A stretch of 64,000 bases of DNA from Cryptomeria japonica (lineage: Eukaryota; Streptophyta; Pinopsida; Cupressales; Cupressaceae). Shown piece by piece: positions 1 to 12,110 of the stretch (positions are counted from its first letter, which is position 1; every line of letters begins with the position of its first letter). A program made the translations under genes and the position numbers. Where the stretch lies: positions 331,261,302 to 331,325,301 of the forward strand of contig NC_081413.1 of the NCBI RefSeq assembly GCF_030272615.1, read 5' to 3'. The notes under the pieces were generated by a model. The model was not told where the DNA came from. It searched no databases and saw only the letters and a list, made by a program, of their open reading frames with translations.

Positions 1-84
1 ACCTTCAACAATTTCAATGGTGATCAAAAATTCTTCTCATGTGATCACTTCAAATGAAATGAATATTGATTTAGTAGAAGACCT

Positions 85-1440
85 GGTCTCTCCACAAATT
101 TTAGGCCTCAACCAACATGCTCTCATTCGTAAATTATGAAACTTTTCTCCTGATAATCAATTGTTAGAATCTTGGGTACATGATAATTGGGAAGTAGTTT
201 CAGATGTTTTTTATATCCGAAAGAAAAAGGGATATTTTGTTGTCATTTTCTCATTTCAATTAGATGGTGATTAAATTTTTAGTCAAATCTTGGTTCTTGA
301 ATGACTTTGGCTTGTATTTACAACCCTAGGTGCCTAATTTCAACCCTAATACATATTTACTAAGCTTCATCTTTCTTTATAATACAAAGATTTATAAATC
401 TTGGAGTCTTTTGGAAACACTCTAGGTATTTCTCAAAAAAATGATATGGATTTCTTTGAAAATCTAGAAAAGCCAGTTTGGTTTTGTGTTTTATTGAATG
501 CAAAAAAAACATTTTTGAAATCTTTGTCCATTCACTCTAAGTTTGGGGTGTGGATCCAAACAATAGAGTTGGAAAACATTGATTTAGTTTGTATATTTTC
601 CATGCTTTCGATTATATGTCTTCTTTGTGTTTAGTGAATTCTTTGGTCTCTAGGGATCCGAAATCATCTCCACTTCACATTGTAGAGGTTGATATACTCG
701 AAGAAAAGTCTAAATCTCTTGAAACATTTAAAGGGATCTCAGAGGTAGTTTCTTTACTTCCAACTTTTTGAGGGTGGCATTGTCAGTGCTTAGATTAAAT
801 CTCATTCAACTCTTAAAGGGTTGTTAGAGGAGGTTACTCCACTCCATAATTTTGAGCATGTTATTATTTCATTACAAAATGATTTAAACAATGATCATGC
901 TAATTAATAATGTGCATGCAGTAAAAAATTCTACTATCTTTCTTTATTTTATTAAATTTTAGATATTGTAGCTTCTCCATTGAAACAAATTGATCTTGGT
1001 TAAAATTTTGACCTTTCTCGAGATAATGGACAACCCTCAAAATTTCCTTATCCTTCAGGCCAATCTACTTTACAATTTGAAGAAGCTTTGGCTATGGATG
1101 TATTAAATTTAGAAAATTGGGTCTTATATAATTCTCAAACTTCTCAAAAGATTTCAACTAATAATCAAGGTCATCGTCTTCTCTCATATATCAAGCATCA
1201 AATTTGAACCTCAACATTTTGATGCAATGGTAGAAGGTTTAGTTCAAAAAGTGGGTTGTCATATGGCTAATGAAATAGTAGATGAGGTTTTTAATGAAAT
1301 CCCAAGATTTGATTATTCAAAAACTTTGTCCATGTCCCAATTGGACAAGTTAGAACAAAAAGACCCCCCTATCACTTCTAAAAGGGGGTGAAAACCAAAG
1401 AGACAATAAGTTCAAGAGGAGATAGAAGCTAGTATTCAAG
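85..1440 (+). pseudogene. LINE ORF1 (gag-like, DUF4283-type) remnant
   Basis: Around 110-240 the frame reads WVHDNWEVVSDVF...KKGYFVVIFS, which matches the pattern of the DUF4283 nucleic-acid-binding domain in plant LINE ORF1 proteins: a tryptophan-rich helix followed by a G-[YF]-F-x-V-x-F strand. Further fragments at 401-634 and 589-771 and a charged stretch to 1440 fill the usual ORF1 length. Several stops and frame changes break it. It ends just before an endonuclease start, as in two-ORF LINEs. No intact zinc knuckle was found. Confidence 0.5.
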
Positions 1441-1473
1441 CAACCTTAGAAAAAGTTTCAAATCAAGGAGACT

Positions 1474-2240
1474 ATGTCACTCTCCTCAACAACAATGGAG
1501 ATTATTACTTGGAATGTTAGGGCTATTAATGCCCCTAACAAAAGATGCCTCATTAAGAATCAAATTGAGTCTTATGACCTAGCAAATATTGTTCTCGTCA
1601 AAGAGACTAAGCTTTCAGATTCCCAAGCTAATGAAATATTTTTAAAAATGAAATAGATGTAGTTTTTGTTTGTCTATATCTCTTGGAGCTTCATGAGGTT
1701 TGGCAATCCTGTGGAATCATAGTTTAGTTGTGTTGGATCTTATCTCTAGGAATCATAATTGGTTTCTAGTTCATGTTAACCATTTTAACTTAAAATTATT
1801 TCTTCTAAATATTTATGGGCCTTCTTCGACATTGGGGAATAAATCTATGTGGGATTCAATTTCTCTTATTCTTGAGTAGATTCTGGAAAAGAGAGTAATT
1901 TTGGTTGGGTACTCCAATGCTATCCTTTATGTGGAAGACAAGTGTAGAGGTATAATCCCTCCTCAGAAGATAGTTTCAAATTTCAAAAAAATTGTGGGCA
2001 ATAAAGGCCTCATTTATTGTCAACCACACAATGGAAAATTTTCCATGGACTAATAAAAGACAATATTTTCTCTAGATTGTAGAAAAATGTTATATTTTTT
2101 GTTAGTCATAATTAGCTTGTTAAAAATAATTGTTGCAAATATGAAATTTTATCATTTTCAAGTTCAGACCATTTTCCTCTTTTATTGGTGGTCCTAGAAT
2201 CCATAGCAAAGAAAAATTTAAAATCTTATTTGAAATCTAA
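1474..2240 (+). pseudogene. LINE endonuclease domain remnant (APE-like EEP)
   Basis: The frame from the ATG at 1495 begins MEIITWNVRAINAPNKR, the standard opening of an APE-type LINE endonuclease (N of WNVR binds metal). VLVKETKLSD supplies the conserved E. The match then continues only in pieces in other frames: IYGPSS near 1815, VGYSNA near 1905 (normally GDFNA, so the catalytic D is lost) and SSDHFPLL near 2160. A stop at 1656 and later frameshifts make it a pseudogene. It sits directly after the ORF1 remnant and before RT fragments. Confidence 0.75.
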
Positions 2241-2819
2241 GTAGATGTGGCTTCAAGATCTTACTTTTTTGCCTCTTCACAAAAGTTGGTGTAAAAATGC
2301 TCCTTTTTTTAGGGCTCTAGATGTTTCAATTCGAGAAAAAATTGCAGTATATCAAAACCATGACCAAATAATAGAATCATGATCATTTTTTAAATATCTT
2401 GTTTGAAAAATCAGATCACCAAAATCTTTAAGATATCAATGATCATATTATCAAATTTGGAATCAATGCTACATCTTTTAATATTTAGAAGTAACTTCAA
2501 TTGAGGTTCACAAAAAAATTGGCTAGGGAGAAAGTGCATTTGAGACAAAAGTCAAGATAAATTTTGCTGAAAGATGGATTTCAAAATTCAAAAAAAATCC
2601 ATGCTTCTACTGAAATAAGGAAATATTTTTAAATCCATCTTCTTTATTAGAGATTACTTGGGCAATTTACCTTCCAAGGGAGAATATATTAAAGAGGAAG
2701 TAGTAAATTTCTTTTCCCAATTACTTTCCGACTCTCAAGAGACTATGAGGCAAGAGTGGAGGAGATTTCTTTAGAAATATTGCAAAATATTCTACAATTG
2801 GTTTTAGAGGAAGATAACT

Positions 2820-4300
2820 TCAATTTATTCAAGCCTTTTCTTTAGAAGAGGTAAAATAGGTAGTTTTCTCCTTGTCTCTTACTAAAGCTTTTGAACCTAT
2901 GGCTTAATTGCATGTGTTTCTTTAAAAAATGCTTGGAGTTTTTGTGTAATGATATTTGGTTGGTTCTAGATGAATTAAGAAGGAATGATTCAATGCTCGA
3001 GTTATTTAACACAACCTTCATAAAAAACATCCCAAAAGGAAGTTCTCCATCTTCATTTGCTAATTTCAAATCGATTTTTTTTTTAATAATATAATCTATA
3101 AAAATTTTACAAAAGTAATCTCCCTAAGATTAGCTAAAATCACCTCAAAAGAGCAAGGGGGTTTGGTTCCAAGTAGAAAGACAACAAAAGGAGCCCTTAT
3201 TTCTCATGAGGTTCTCCATTCCAATAATTTTTTTTCTATGATCATTAAATTAGACATTATGAAGTCCTATGATAGAGCTAGCTAGGATTTTCTTTTAAAG
3301 GTTTTGTTGAAGTTTGGCTTTTGCAAGAAGTGGTGTAGATAGATTCTTTCTTGTTTATCAGAAGACAAGACAAGGAGATTCCTTATCTCATTTTCTATTT
3401 ATAATTCTTGTTGAATCTCTAAGTAGAACTATATCAACTAAACACCACCTTCAAAGGTGGAAGGAGAAAGGTTTTTTTGGTTTCTATGTAAGTGTTACTC
3501 TTTTTTTTTTTTTTCCTAAGGATACTTTATTATTTAGACAAACAAATATGAAATAAGCCAATAATTAAAAAAGTGTTGGAAATGTATAGTTTTGCTTGTA
3601 ATTAGAAGGTAAATTCATCCAAATCAAAGATATTTTTGAATTATCTTCCTTGGTCATTTCAAGAATTGAAATTTTTAGGGGGTTCAAAAAGGATTTTGTA
3701 CTGTGTAAGTATTTAGGTATTCCATTTTTTGTAGGGGTAAACAAGAGCTTCTACTGGTAAAATATTACATTTTTAATTCAAAATAGCATTTCTTCTTAAA
3801 AGGGTAGATGACTTTCTTTAGTAGGATGAATCCTCGTGATCAAGACAATCTTATCCACTATTCCAAATTGTATAATGTCAATTTTAAATATTCCTAAAAT
3901 TATTTTATTTGACATAGAGAAAAAGATTAGAATTTCTCTAGAAGTGAAACATGGACAATAAAAGAAAAATCCTTTAGTATCTTTGGATAATCTATGTAAA
4001 CATAAAGATGAGGGAGGAATTGGTATTCATAATCTAGAGGCTAGAAACATGGCCCTAGGTGCCAAACTAATTTGGAATCTTTATTGTGAATTGGATTCAA
4101 ATGGGCTAAAATATTATATACTAAATATCTTCTCCTCCTTACAAAGAATATTTTCTATTACAAATCCTCTAGTTGGTTCAAAAATGAGGAATTTTTTGGT
4201 TAATTGAAGGGAAGTCATTTCTCCTTGCCTATCTTGGGTAATCAAAAATGGTAAAACAAATCATTTTTGGGAGGACTCTTTGGAACATATGTATCCTCCT
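2820..4300 (+). pseudogene. LINE reverse transcriptase and C-terminal remnant
   Basis: Fragments follow the RT order: a pre-palm segment with IPKGSSPSSFANFKS (about 3030-3075), IKLDIMKSYDRA (about 3245), then RQGDSLSHFLFIILVESLSR (about 3370-3425), the RQGDPLSP[FY]LF box of LINE RTs. KYLGIPFFVG follows near 3705. At 3983-4207 the frame LCKHKDEGGIGIHNLEARNMALGAKL resembles the segment that follows RT in plant L1 elements (normally LCxPKxxGGLGIRxL). The FADD catalytic box was not found intact. Stops and frameshifts are dense. Confidence 0.75.
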
Positions 4301-5035
4301 GTTAAAAATTACAACTCGTTAAGTCAAGAAAAAGACAATTTGAAGAATTCACAGAGAAACAAAGTTAAAGATTAATTTGAAATCATTGATGATATCTTTA
4401 TTTCTCGAGCTTCATGGAAAGATTTTTTGAATTTGCCTTTTTCATCAAATTAAAAATTCAGCTCAAGTAGTTGCTAGCCAACAAATGTAACATGGCTTTT
4501 ATTTCAGTGTATGATGCAGTGAAACATAACTATGAAGTCCAAAATGTTAAGATATTTGAAGGGACGATTTCAAATGTAGAAAATATTTTGAGCCCACATG
4601 TTGTTAAACACTCCAAAAAAGTGTTCTATGCAATTTTATTTGTGATAAATCATATTCAACACCCCCTAATCCTCCTCCAATTGTTCAATTGCTTCATACT
4701 GAAGAATAGGGGAACAATTTTCCTATTCATTTCTAGAAGGCCTATATTTGTCTGTGTCACAATAAAGTTTTGGGAGTAAAACCTTCTGCTCCAAATACCT
4801 CCTTAGTGGCTCCAAGGGTTGAACCAATAGATGATATGAAAATTGGGTCATTGATTTGAATCGATTTTGAATTTCTACTTGTATAGCTAGAGTAACATTC
4901 TCTAGTAGCTGGTAAATAGTTTCACCTACGTTTTGTATTTGGTGTGTACCTTACCTCTTCAAGCTTTCATGATACTTTGTTTATATGCATTTTCTATAAT
5001 TATTAATATATTTTGGATTTTTGTCTTTTATCAAA

Positions 5036-5384
5036 AAAAACAAAACTATAATATATATAAATAGATAATATAATTAATAAGTTATATACCTATATGTATA
5101 TATAACTTATTATATTAATATGTATGAACAAATTTAATATAAATATATTTTAAATTATACTAATTATTCTTAATCCAACACATGTACTTAAATTAATTTT
5201 ATACAATTCATTGTATTATTTAAAAATCATACATGTTTTTTATAAATAATTTATTTTCTAGTACAACAACTGACCTTAATGTAGATTAAAAAATGACAAC
5301 AAAAAAAAAGTACTTTGCATTTCATGTGAAAAAACATTGAAACTTATGATGTCATCATTGATAAAGCACAATAATTTCAAGATG
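5036..5384. other. AT-rich spacer between two LINEs
   Basis: Very AT-rich sequence with TATATA-like runs and no reading frame or repeat structure that I can assign. It separates the A tail of the + strand LINE from the T-rich tail (3' end) of the - strand LINE. Confidence 0.5.
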
Positions 5385-5393
5385 TCTTCACAA
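5385..5393. repeat. Candidate target-site duplication, left copy (TCTTCACAA)
   Basis: Nine bases TCTTCACAA directly abut the T-rich tail of the - strand LINE. The same nine bases occur at 12111-12119, at its other end. A third copy at 12663-12671 makes the assignment less than certain. Confidence 0.45.
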
Positions 5394-5399
5394 TTTTTT

Positions 5400-6578
5400 T
5401 TATTTTTTTTAAGTAATCACTATCATTATGGGGATAGCGCCCTATATTAATTTAAAAAGAAAATTACATAAAGTTTTCAAGCATCCAGCTAAACACCATT
5501 GTGCCAGCTAGACACGACTGTCATATGACCAGACATTCTATACAAAAGAAAACAAAAGTCCCCAGGCCACCGAGCCAAATTACATATTTCCACTTAATGC
5601 TTGGTAAATCACAGCTGCATATTCTCCAATACTAATGGTGTTGTTGGTGGACTGCTCAGGAAGCCACTACTCCATAGCTTCAGTCAAGTTTCTGAAGGGT
5701 GCCATGTTTCATTGAACACCGCGCACCAGGACACTTCTCATGTGTTCTCCCCAAACACCTTCAATCACTAGCGCTCCTCCAGCCACACTTCCCACCAGGC
5801 CAACTCCCGCCTGGTATCGCTATCCACGGAACCACCACTGTCTTCATCAGATTCCTCAGGGGCATCCTCCAGTTCTGAGGACAAGTAATCCTCAACTTGG
5901 AAATACACCTTTAATATGCTCACTTTGGTTCCCTCATCTAGGCTTAGGATGCCATTAGCCACATTGTCCGCGATGAATGGTTTCACAAAGCAATCAAAAA
6001 GTTCCACCGCACGTTCCCCTGATTCTATGACATCAATCAAGGGCATAAGAACCGCCTCTAGAATAGTAGCATCACACCAGTGTCATTCAAAATTGAGACT
6101 GATGCCAATTAATCCCCAGATAACATCATATATGAAGTCTTCAGTGACAAATAGATTTCTTAGTTGTGTTCCTAACACATTGCTACAATTGACACAGCTA
6201 ACATCTCCGAAATGATCCATTCGCTACCACAACACAGCCAACACTATGTAACATATCCACTGGCAAGTATTTATGGAAAGGAGCATGAACCGGATCCCAA
6301 TTATCATCATTCTGTCAAAATCCACCAGATTCTAAATCTGAACTGCAGCAATCTCATAGTGAAGATGTGTCCCAAACTGCACCCAGTACTTCCCAAGTGC
6401 ACAGGCCAAGACATATCCATGTGATGTACCAATCTGCCATCAATTTTAGATATCGAGATCAGAGCGTAGACACCCTGCCTCTTTTAATCATATTTGTACT
6501 CATCTACATGTTATAGAGGCATATATCACTGCCACCTATAACCCAAGATCGAGTGTGAATCCGATTAAAGCTGGTTTG
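5400..6578 (-). pseudogene. LINE 3' region with acidic tail frame (5768-6046)
   Basis: Between the RNase H stop and the 3' tail lie 1.2 kb. A 92-codon open frame at 6046-5768 reads hydrophobic first (FDCFVKPFIADNVANG), then VSILKVYFQVEDYLSS, then a strongly acidic part (EDAPEESDEDSGGSVDSD) and a basic/aromatic end (TRRELAWWEVWLEE). It looks protein-like in composition but I recognise no family. It could be a C-terminal extension of ORF2 now split off by stops, a third small ORF, or chance. The final bases, GGCGCTATCCCCATAATGATAG before the A-rich tail, look like a genuine LINE 3' end. Confidence 0.45.
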
Positions 6579-7262
6579 TTATCCAATACCTTGCCATGGG
6601 GAAACACAATAGTCCTTCAAGCATTGTCTTGTGATATCATTGGTAGATGAGACATGACTGAAAGAGACGAGACCATCATTCCTCTCAATCCCAAGGTTTG
6701 CCAAAAAGTGTGCTACTTGATTGGCCTCTCTATACACCTGAGTTATTTCATAGCTATTGATTGACTTGAGGTGATCGATTATTATTGGCAACCACATTTT
6801 GAGTTTCTAGTTATGAAAATTTGACTTAATAACCCCATTTATAATAATCCATGAGTCTCCTTTGATGATGACATGAGTGATCTTCTGCTGAATACAGAGT
6901 CGTAAACCAGCCTCTAGAGCTCGTATCTCAGCTTCATTGTTTGTTGCAGATCCTATCCCTTCGTACATTCGACTAATAATATTACCATGATCATCTCGGA
7001 TTATGGAACCAATACTGGATTCCCCAGGGTTCCCTCTACTAGCTCCATCAAAATTGAATTTTGTCCAATCTTTAGGAGGGGTCTTCCATCTGATAGAGTT
7101 TTTATCGACAGACTTCAAAGGGGGGGCATAATTATCTAATCTTTTAAGAGACCAATGCTTTTCCATTTGGTTGTCCCAGTTATTGTATTTTTTAGGGCCG
7201 CCCTTTAGTATCTTACCATTTATCACTTCCTCGATTGCACCTTTTATTTTGTCTATCGGCAT
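6579..7262 (-). pseudogene. LINE RNase H domain (RVT_3 type)
   Basis: Two frames separated by one break (7262-6807 and 6797-6579) give a nearly complete RNase H: FNFDGASRGNPG (first catalytic D), ATNNEAEIRALEAGLRL (catalytic E), VIIKGDSWIIINGV (second D), then YREANQVAHFLANLG, where the family normally has D after A, so the last acidic residue is replaced by H. The upstream frame PPKDWTKFNF is the usual linker. This RNase H would remove the RNA strand during LINE integration. The missing D and the frame break suggest it is dead. Confidence 0.85.
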
Positions 7263-7379
7263 AATATTTTATAGTGATGATTCTTTGAAAAATCTTCTAT
7301 TTCTTTCTTTCCAAATGTGCCAAACAATCATAGATGGACCAATCATCCATAGATCACTCTATCTTGACTTCTGTCTTAT

Positions 7380-8183
7380 TTGCCAGGAAAGTAGGAAGTC
7401 CAAGAGCATTTCATTCTTGGTCGTAGTCCAATTTATTTGGGCGAGGAACCAGTTCCAACAAATTTTTGCCACTGGACAACTGAAGAGTAAGTGGTTGGCA
7501 GTCTCTTCGTCTACACAACACATCACACATCAATTGGGACCCAAGATTCCTATAGTTTTAAGTCTATCACCAATGAGGATTCTACCATGTAGTGCAATCC
7601 ACAAGAATGCCCCAGCTTTTGGCAATATTTTATTACTCCAACATAGTTTATGAGGCCACGCATCACAGGTACCCCTTTGTCTTTGTATTTTATATCCAAG
7701 TTTGACACTATACTCCCCAGACTTTGAGATGCACCAAAATATGCTATCATCTTCTCTAGAGGCTGGTATTTTCATATCTTTTATAACTTCCCAAAGTTTC
7801 GCACACAATACTGGGTTACCAATATTGATTCTTTTCCATTTTCTCAAACCATTTATGTCCTCATGATTTTCCATATAATTGCATACATGTCGCCCAATGC
7901 AATCCTCGACTAGATTTATCCACTCCTTATCTTCTAATGTTTCAGAGAGAGATGGAAATCCATTCCATGAATCTCTCCAAAACATTGTGGATCTCCCATG
8001 AAATATGTTTAGTGATAATGTGTCTGCAATCCCATAGGAAGTTCCACGTAGCCGAGCCACGACCTGAATTGGCCACTGTGAGAATTCGGTTGGGGTCATC
8101 CGAGTCCAGATATTTCTTTCGAAACAATCTAACCTAGAGTTTTTGTGGTTCTTTACACATTTTCCAAGAGAGCTTAGCACCAA
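7380..8183 (-). pseudogene. LINE zinc-binding RVT region (zf-RVT)
   Basis: The 217-codon frame at 8183-7530 contains FWRDSWNGFPSLSETL, SGEYSVKLGYK and LPKAGAFLWIALHGRILIGDRL. After a stop it continues leftwards with CxxC and LLFSCPVAKICW-type residues (about 7530-7380). This is the zf-RVT module between reverse transcriptase and RNase H in plant LINE ORF2, with its W-K-...-W...GRILTxDRL pattern and Cys/His zinc ligands. One stop after ILGPN and a few frame breaks interrupt an otherwise well preserved domain. Confidence 0.8.
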
Positions 8184-8399
8184 GGGCAGAATTTTGAAGC
8201 TCCATTTTCCTTAAGCCAACTCCCCCATCTTCCTTAATTAAGCATAGTGTGTCCCAGTTGATTAGTGGTATTTTCGTGTTGTCTTTGGCACCATCCCAAA
8301 CAAATTTCTTGAGCAGATTGTTTAGACTTTTTCCAGTAGTGAAGACATTTTGAATTAGGACATACTGTATATAGGAATGACGGATGAAACTGATTTAAT

Positions 8400-9924
8400 C
8401 ATGGTTATTCTACCTGCCTAGTGCAACCACCTATTCTTCCAATTCTCCGATTTTACCTAGCATGTGTTTAACATCATCCCAAATTTGGGATTGTCTACAT
8501 CCTTTGTCAATCTGAATCCCCAAGTATTTGATCGAGAGCTCAACAACTTTTATATTCAAGTGTTGTGCAATTCTCATTTGAACCATTTTATTAGTATTAA
8601 AGAAGAGCAATTGAGACTTCTCTCTATTCATAACTTGTCCCGATGCCATTGTATATTCCTCGAGTGTGCTCTTGATACCAATTGCTTCCTGGATGGAGGC
8701 CTCTCCAAATACGATTGTATCATCTGCAAATTGGGAGTGCGTAATGGCCTCAAATTGATCGTGAACTTTGATTCCTCGCCAAATGCCTTCACTATGTCTT
8801 TTTCTAATTAACCTCTCCAAAACTTCTGCCATAAGAATAAAGAGTGAATGAGATAATGGATCTCCTTGTCACAGAGCATTTGTGGCACCAAAAAACCCAT
8901 TCAGATTGCCATTGACAAGAATGGAAAAGCTCATAGTGCTAATGTAGAATTTTATACATTCAAGCCACTTAACAGGGAAACAAAATCTGGCAAGGACTTG
9001 CATAAGAAAATTCCAAATCACCTTATCATATTCTTTGGCGACATCGAGTTTGATAACCATACCTTTCAGTTTTTCTTTATGGAGTGAGTGTATGACTTCA
9101 AATACCAGAATGATGTTGTCCGCAATTTCACGGCCCAGAGTAAAAGCATTCTGATTTTTAGACACAAGTTTTGGTAGCAGTTTTTTCAATCTTTCAGCCA
9201 TGGCCTTGGATATTATTTTGTAGATAGTGTTGCATAATGATATTGGGTAGAATTCAAACATGGAGTCACAGTCCTATTTTTTGGGAATGAGTGTGATAAT
9301 AGTGTGGTTGATCTCTTTCACAAATTTATGCTTTTTCCAGAATTCCTCAACCATGTTCCATATATCCTTGCCCATGAAATCCCAACATTTTTGAAATAGC
9401 TCCACCGTTATGCCATCAGGTCTGGGTGCCTTATGGGGATGCAAAGAAAATGTGGCAAGTTTTATTTCCTCCAAAGAGTATGGAGCAAGTAACATATCAC
9501 AATCAGAGCTGGAAATTTGAGGGTTAATGACTTCCTCAATCATTGGTATCAAACTCGAATCTTGCTCAGAACAACCCAATATATCCGCGTAGTATCTGAG
9601 AGCAATTAGCTCAATGTCATTGGCCAAGTTTTTCAAAATCCCATTCTCATCTTTGATCGAACATATCTTATTATTGATCCTTCTAGCCTTGGAAGAGGCA
9701 TGAAAAAATAAAGTATTGAGATTGCCCTCAGCAATCCAAAGTTCCATAGCCTTATCTTTCCAATAAAGTTCCTCCCGCTTCAAAATTTCCATATACTGGG
9801 TTTTAAGTTTTTTCTCCAATTCAAATTCTACATTGGTCATACCGAATCGCATTACCCGATTGCCAATTTCTTCTAGCTCATCCTCAATTCTACTTTTCTC
9901 AACAAAAACATTTTTGAAGAACAC
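8400..9924 (-). pseudogene. LINE reverse transcriptase domain
   Basis: Three frames in register give an almost complete RT. 9924-9274 carries the linker and PHKAPRPDGITVELFQKCW (APGPDG box with G changed to R). 9261-8869 carries FYPISLCNTIYKIISKAMAERLK and KLDVAKEYDKVIW. 8832-8431 carries the SLFIL palm strand, HSQFADDTIVF (the FADD catalytic box near 8717) and YLGIQID. Two single stops separate the frames. The one before QGDPLSHSLF is TGA where the family has R, a CGA to TGA change as expected from CpG deamination. It would copy LINE RNA at a nicked target if repaired; as it stands it is inactive. Confidence 0.9.
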
Positions 9925-9982
9925 CTTGTTCCAATCTTTTATTTTATTTTTCAGGAACTAAATTCTTTTAACAAATATTAAG

Positions 9983-10786
9983 CTAGGGGAACCAAAAAAA
10001 AATGTTACCTTCTTTCCACCATTCTTTCAGATTGTCAAGAAACTTCTCATCCCACCACCACATGCTTAAGAATTTGAAGTAATTCTTCATGCTACGAGTA
10101 ACCTGAGCCGTGGATGGGGATAGTGGCAGGTGATCCGATCCAATTTGGGGAACAATTTCAGTTTCCAATGAGTAATTACAACTAATCCACCACTTGCCTA
10201 CTAGAAATCGGTCCAGTCTTTTAGATATATTGGCAAAGTTTAGCCTCCTATTAGTCCATGTGAATTTACCATTCTTAGGAATGATATCGATCATCTTACA
10301 ATTAGATACAAAATCTCTAAAATCCTCCATGACTTTCGAAGTTTTCCAAATACCTCCCACCTTGTCCAAAAGGGCGTTGAAGTCTCCAGCAACTATGACC
10401 TTGCCCATATCCAACAACTTAGCTTGGTTGGTGATTTCATTCCAAACTTTCAATTTTTCCTCGGTTTTGGTAGGTCCATAAATATTAAATAACGGATAGG
10501 AAAGATTTGATTGTTTGCAGACAATTATGCAAGTCATCCAATGATCAAAAGAAGCTATTGGATGTACTTCAATTTTGAAGGGGTTCCACATGATTCCCAA
10601 ACCCCCTGCCGCGCCTCTGGAATCTTGAAAAATGCCTTCCCATTTAAAACAGTACTTGATGAACTCAACCGCCTTATCCTTACTTAGCTTTGTTTCCTGT
10701 AAAATGTATACTTCTAAATCAAGCTTGGCCAAGGTCCTCTTGACCAAGCGTTTTTTTTCAGGGGCTGACCATGAAATAATCCTCAT
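9983..10786 (-). pseudogene. LINE endonuclease domain (APE-like), nearly intact
   Basis: One open frame of 267 codons from MRIISWSAPEKKRLVKRTL covers the whole EEP endonuclease: ILQETKLS (metal-binding E), RGAAGGLGIMWNP, NIYGPTK, VIVAGDFNALLDKVGG (catalytic D and N), FTWTNRR, and IGSDHLPLSP (catalytic D and H). In other LINEs the start reads ISWNVRG; here N-V-R has become S-A-P, so one metal ligand is gone. The domain nicks target DNA to prime reverse transcription. It ends in a frameshift at an A-rich run near 10000, after which the frame continues into the RT linker. Confidence 0.9.
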
Positions 10787-10866
10787 CTTCCCCCAAGGGA
10801 GGGCTTTCCTCCCTTGGTGTGATTAATTTTTTTTAACATACTTACAATACCCTTCTCATTTGTCCT

Positions 10867-12088
10867 CTACTCCCTCACTGTCTTATGACTTTTCCTTCCT
10901 CTTGTTCTTTTCGCACATCCAAGGATGGTATTAGCAAACTGACTAATACATCTGGGATCTACCAGATTCAACTCATCTCCATCATTGTCTGACTCAGATG
11001 TTTCTGATTCAGATTCTTGTAGTGCAACCTCTACAGTGGGGATTTCGATTGGGATCATTTCCATGTCAGTGTTATTATCCAATGGGTTGTCTTGTGCAGG
11101 AGTCTCTGTGCTTGCAACTTGTTTTGATTCAATGTTGACGGATTTAGGGCCATCTAAGAGTAGGGTTTCTGTTTCCCGATTTTCCTCTTTTTCATTCCAT
11201 ACTTGTTTTGGTTTTCTGGGAGGGTAGCCGAAGGCCTTTCTCACAAATAATCTGCATTTGTTAGCATTGTGAAGTAAACTTCCACATCTCGAACAAGCCC
11301 TAATTTTGTTTTCCACTTCTATCTATTGTTTCCATTCACCATTCCCAGAGAGCAACATCACCGAAGAGGGAATTGTCTTCACGACTGCGATTTTGAGTCT
11401 GGCATAAGTATATAGGTCTCCCTCAATTACATCTTCATCAATTTCCAGTAAAGTTCCCAGGGTTCTTCCAATATTTTCCAAACTTCTCTCGCTCCAATAT
11501 TCAATTGGTAGGTTGTACAGTCAGATCCATACAGGTTTATCATATACTGCCAGTGATGTGGGATTGAAATTTGGAGACCAGGGTTGTATATACAATGGGT
11601 GATTGTCCAAAAACCAGTTTTTGAGACACAATATGTGATTTCGTTCTTTTTCTTCGGGGAAAACAGAAATGAAGAAGTCCTTGGGTAGAAATTTAATCAT
11701 TATGTACTTCCCCCAATTGTCCTCAATCCAGACATGAATAGTTTTCCTTGGTACTTTTGGCCCCACAATTTTTGCAATGATCCCATGTCGTTCAAAGATC
11801 AATTTTTCATTATCAATGTCTTCGGTAAGGTCAATTTCAATGCCACCAGATGGCTTCTCCTTTTCTGTAGGAGGGGGATGGATTTTTCTATCTCCACTAT
11901 TGTTTGCACCTCCTTCCAATTTTGTCTGCTCATCACATGGAAATTCAGAATTATCCCAATCTACTTCCAGTATTCGCCATTTCGTAAGTCTTCGCATTCC
12001 TGTGTCCGCATCATCTCCATTCTGCCTTTTGTATGCACTCTTCTGCTTTTCGCTCCTTTGCTTATCGTTCTGCTTTTTGCTCTCCATG
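10867..12088 (-). pseudogene. LINE ORF1 (gag-like DUF4283 plus zinc knuckle)
   Basis: The frame starts at the ATG at 12088 (MESKKQNDKQRSEKQ), has a basic N terminus, an acidic linker, and the DUF4283 core at about 11800-11580 (KTIHVWIEDNWGKYIMIKF, then DFFISVF and LKNWFLDNHPLYIQPWSPNFNP). It breaks near 11520, continues through LPIEYWSE in another frame, and after a stop at about 11317 resumes as ENKIRACSRCGSLLHNANKC (CCHC knuckle, C-x2-C-x4-H-x4-C) followed by an acidic C terminus ending GRKSHKTVRE at 10867. ORF1 proteins of this kind bind LINE RNA. The ORF2 start lies 80 nt downstream. Confidence 0.85.
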
Positions 12089-12110
12089 TTAAAATTTATT
12101 TTTCTTGTAA

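Larger units (their letters stand above)
1..5035 (+). mobile_element. Decayed L1-type LINE, + strand (5' part outside window)
   Basis: Short translated fragments follow the order of a plant L1-type LINE: a gag/ORF1 remnant, an endonuclease start, reverse transcriptase fragments, and a C-terminal segment resembling the frame after RT. The 3' end is a run reading TTTTATC followed by an A-rich tail (about 5020-5035), typical of plant LINEs. Stops and frameshifts occur throughout, so it cannot code for a working enzyme. The left end lies outside the window, so its target-site duplication cannot be checked. Seen: domain order and A tail. Inferred: that all the pieces are one insertion. Confidence 0.8.
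5394..12110 (-). mobile_element. Near full-length L1-type LINE with RNase H, - strand
   Basis: About 6.7 kb reading leftwards: gag-like ORF1 (12088 to about 10867), endonuclease (10786-9983), reverse transcriptase (about 9924-8400), zinc-binding RVT region (about 8183-7380), RNase H (7262-6579), then a 1.2-kb tail region ending in a long T-rich run (A-rich on the - strand) at 5394-5411. This is the layout of plant L1-clade LINEs that carry a C-terminal RNase H. The 9-mer TCTTCACAA lies immediately outside both ends (5385-5393 and 12111-12119) and is a candidate target-site duplication. Only a modest number of stops and frameshifts interrupt the ORFs, so it is much younger than the LINE at 1-5035. 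Confidence 0.85.
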
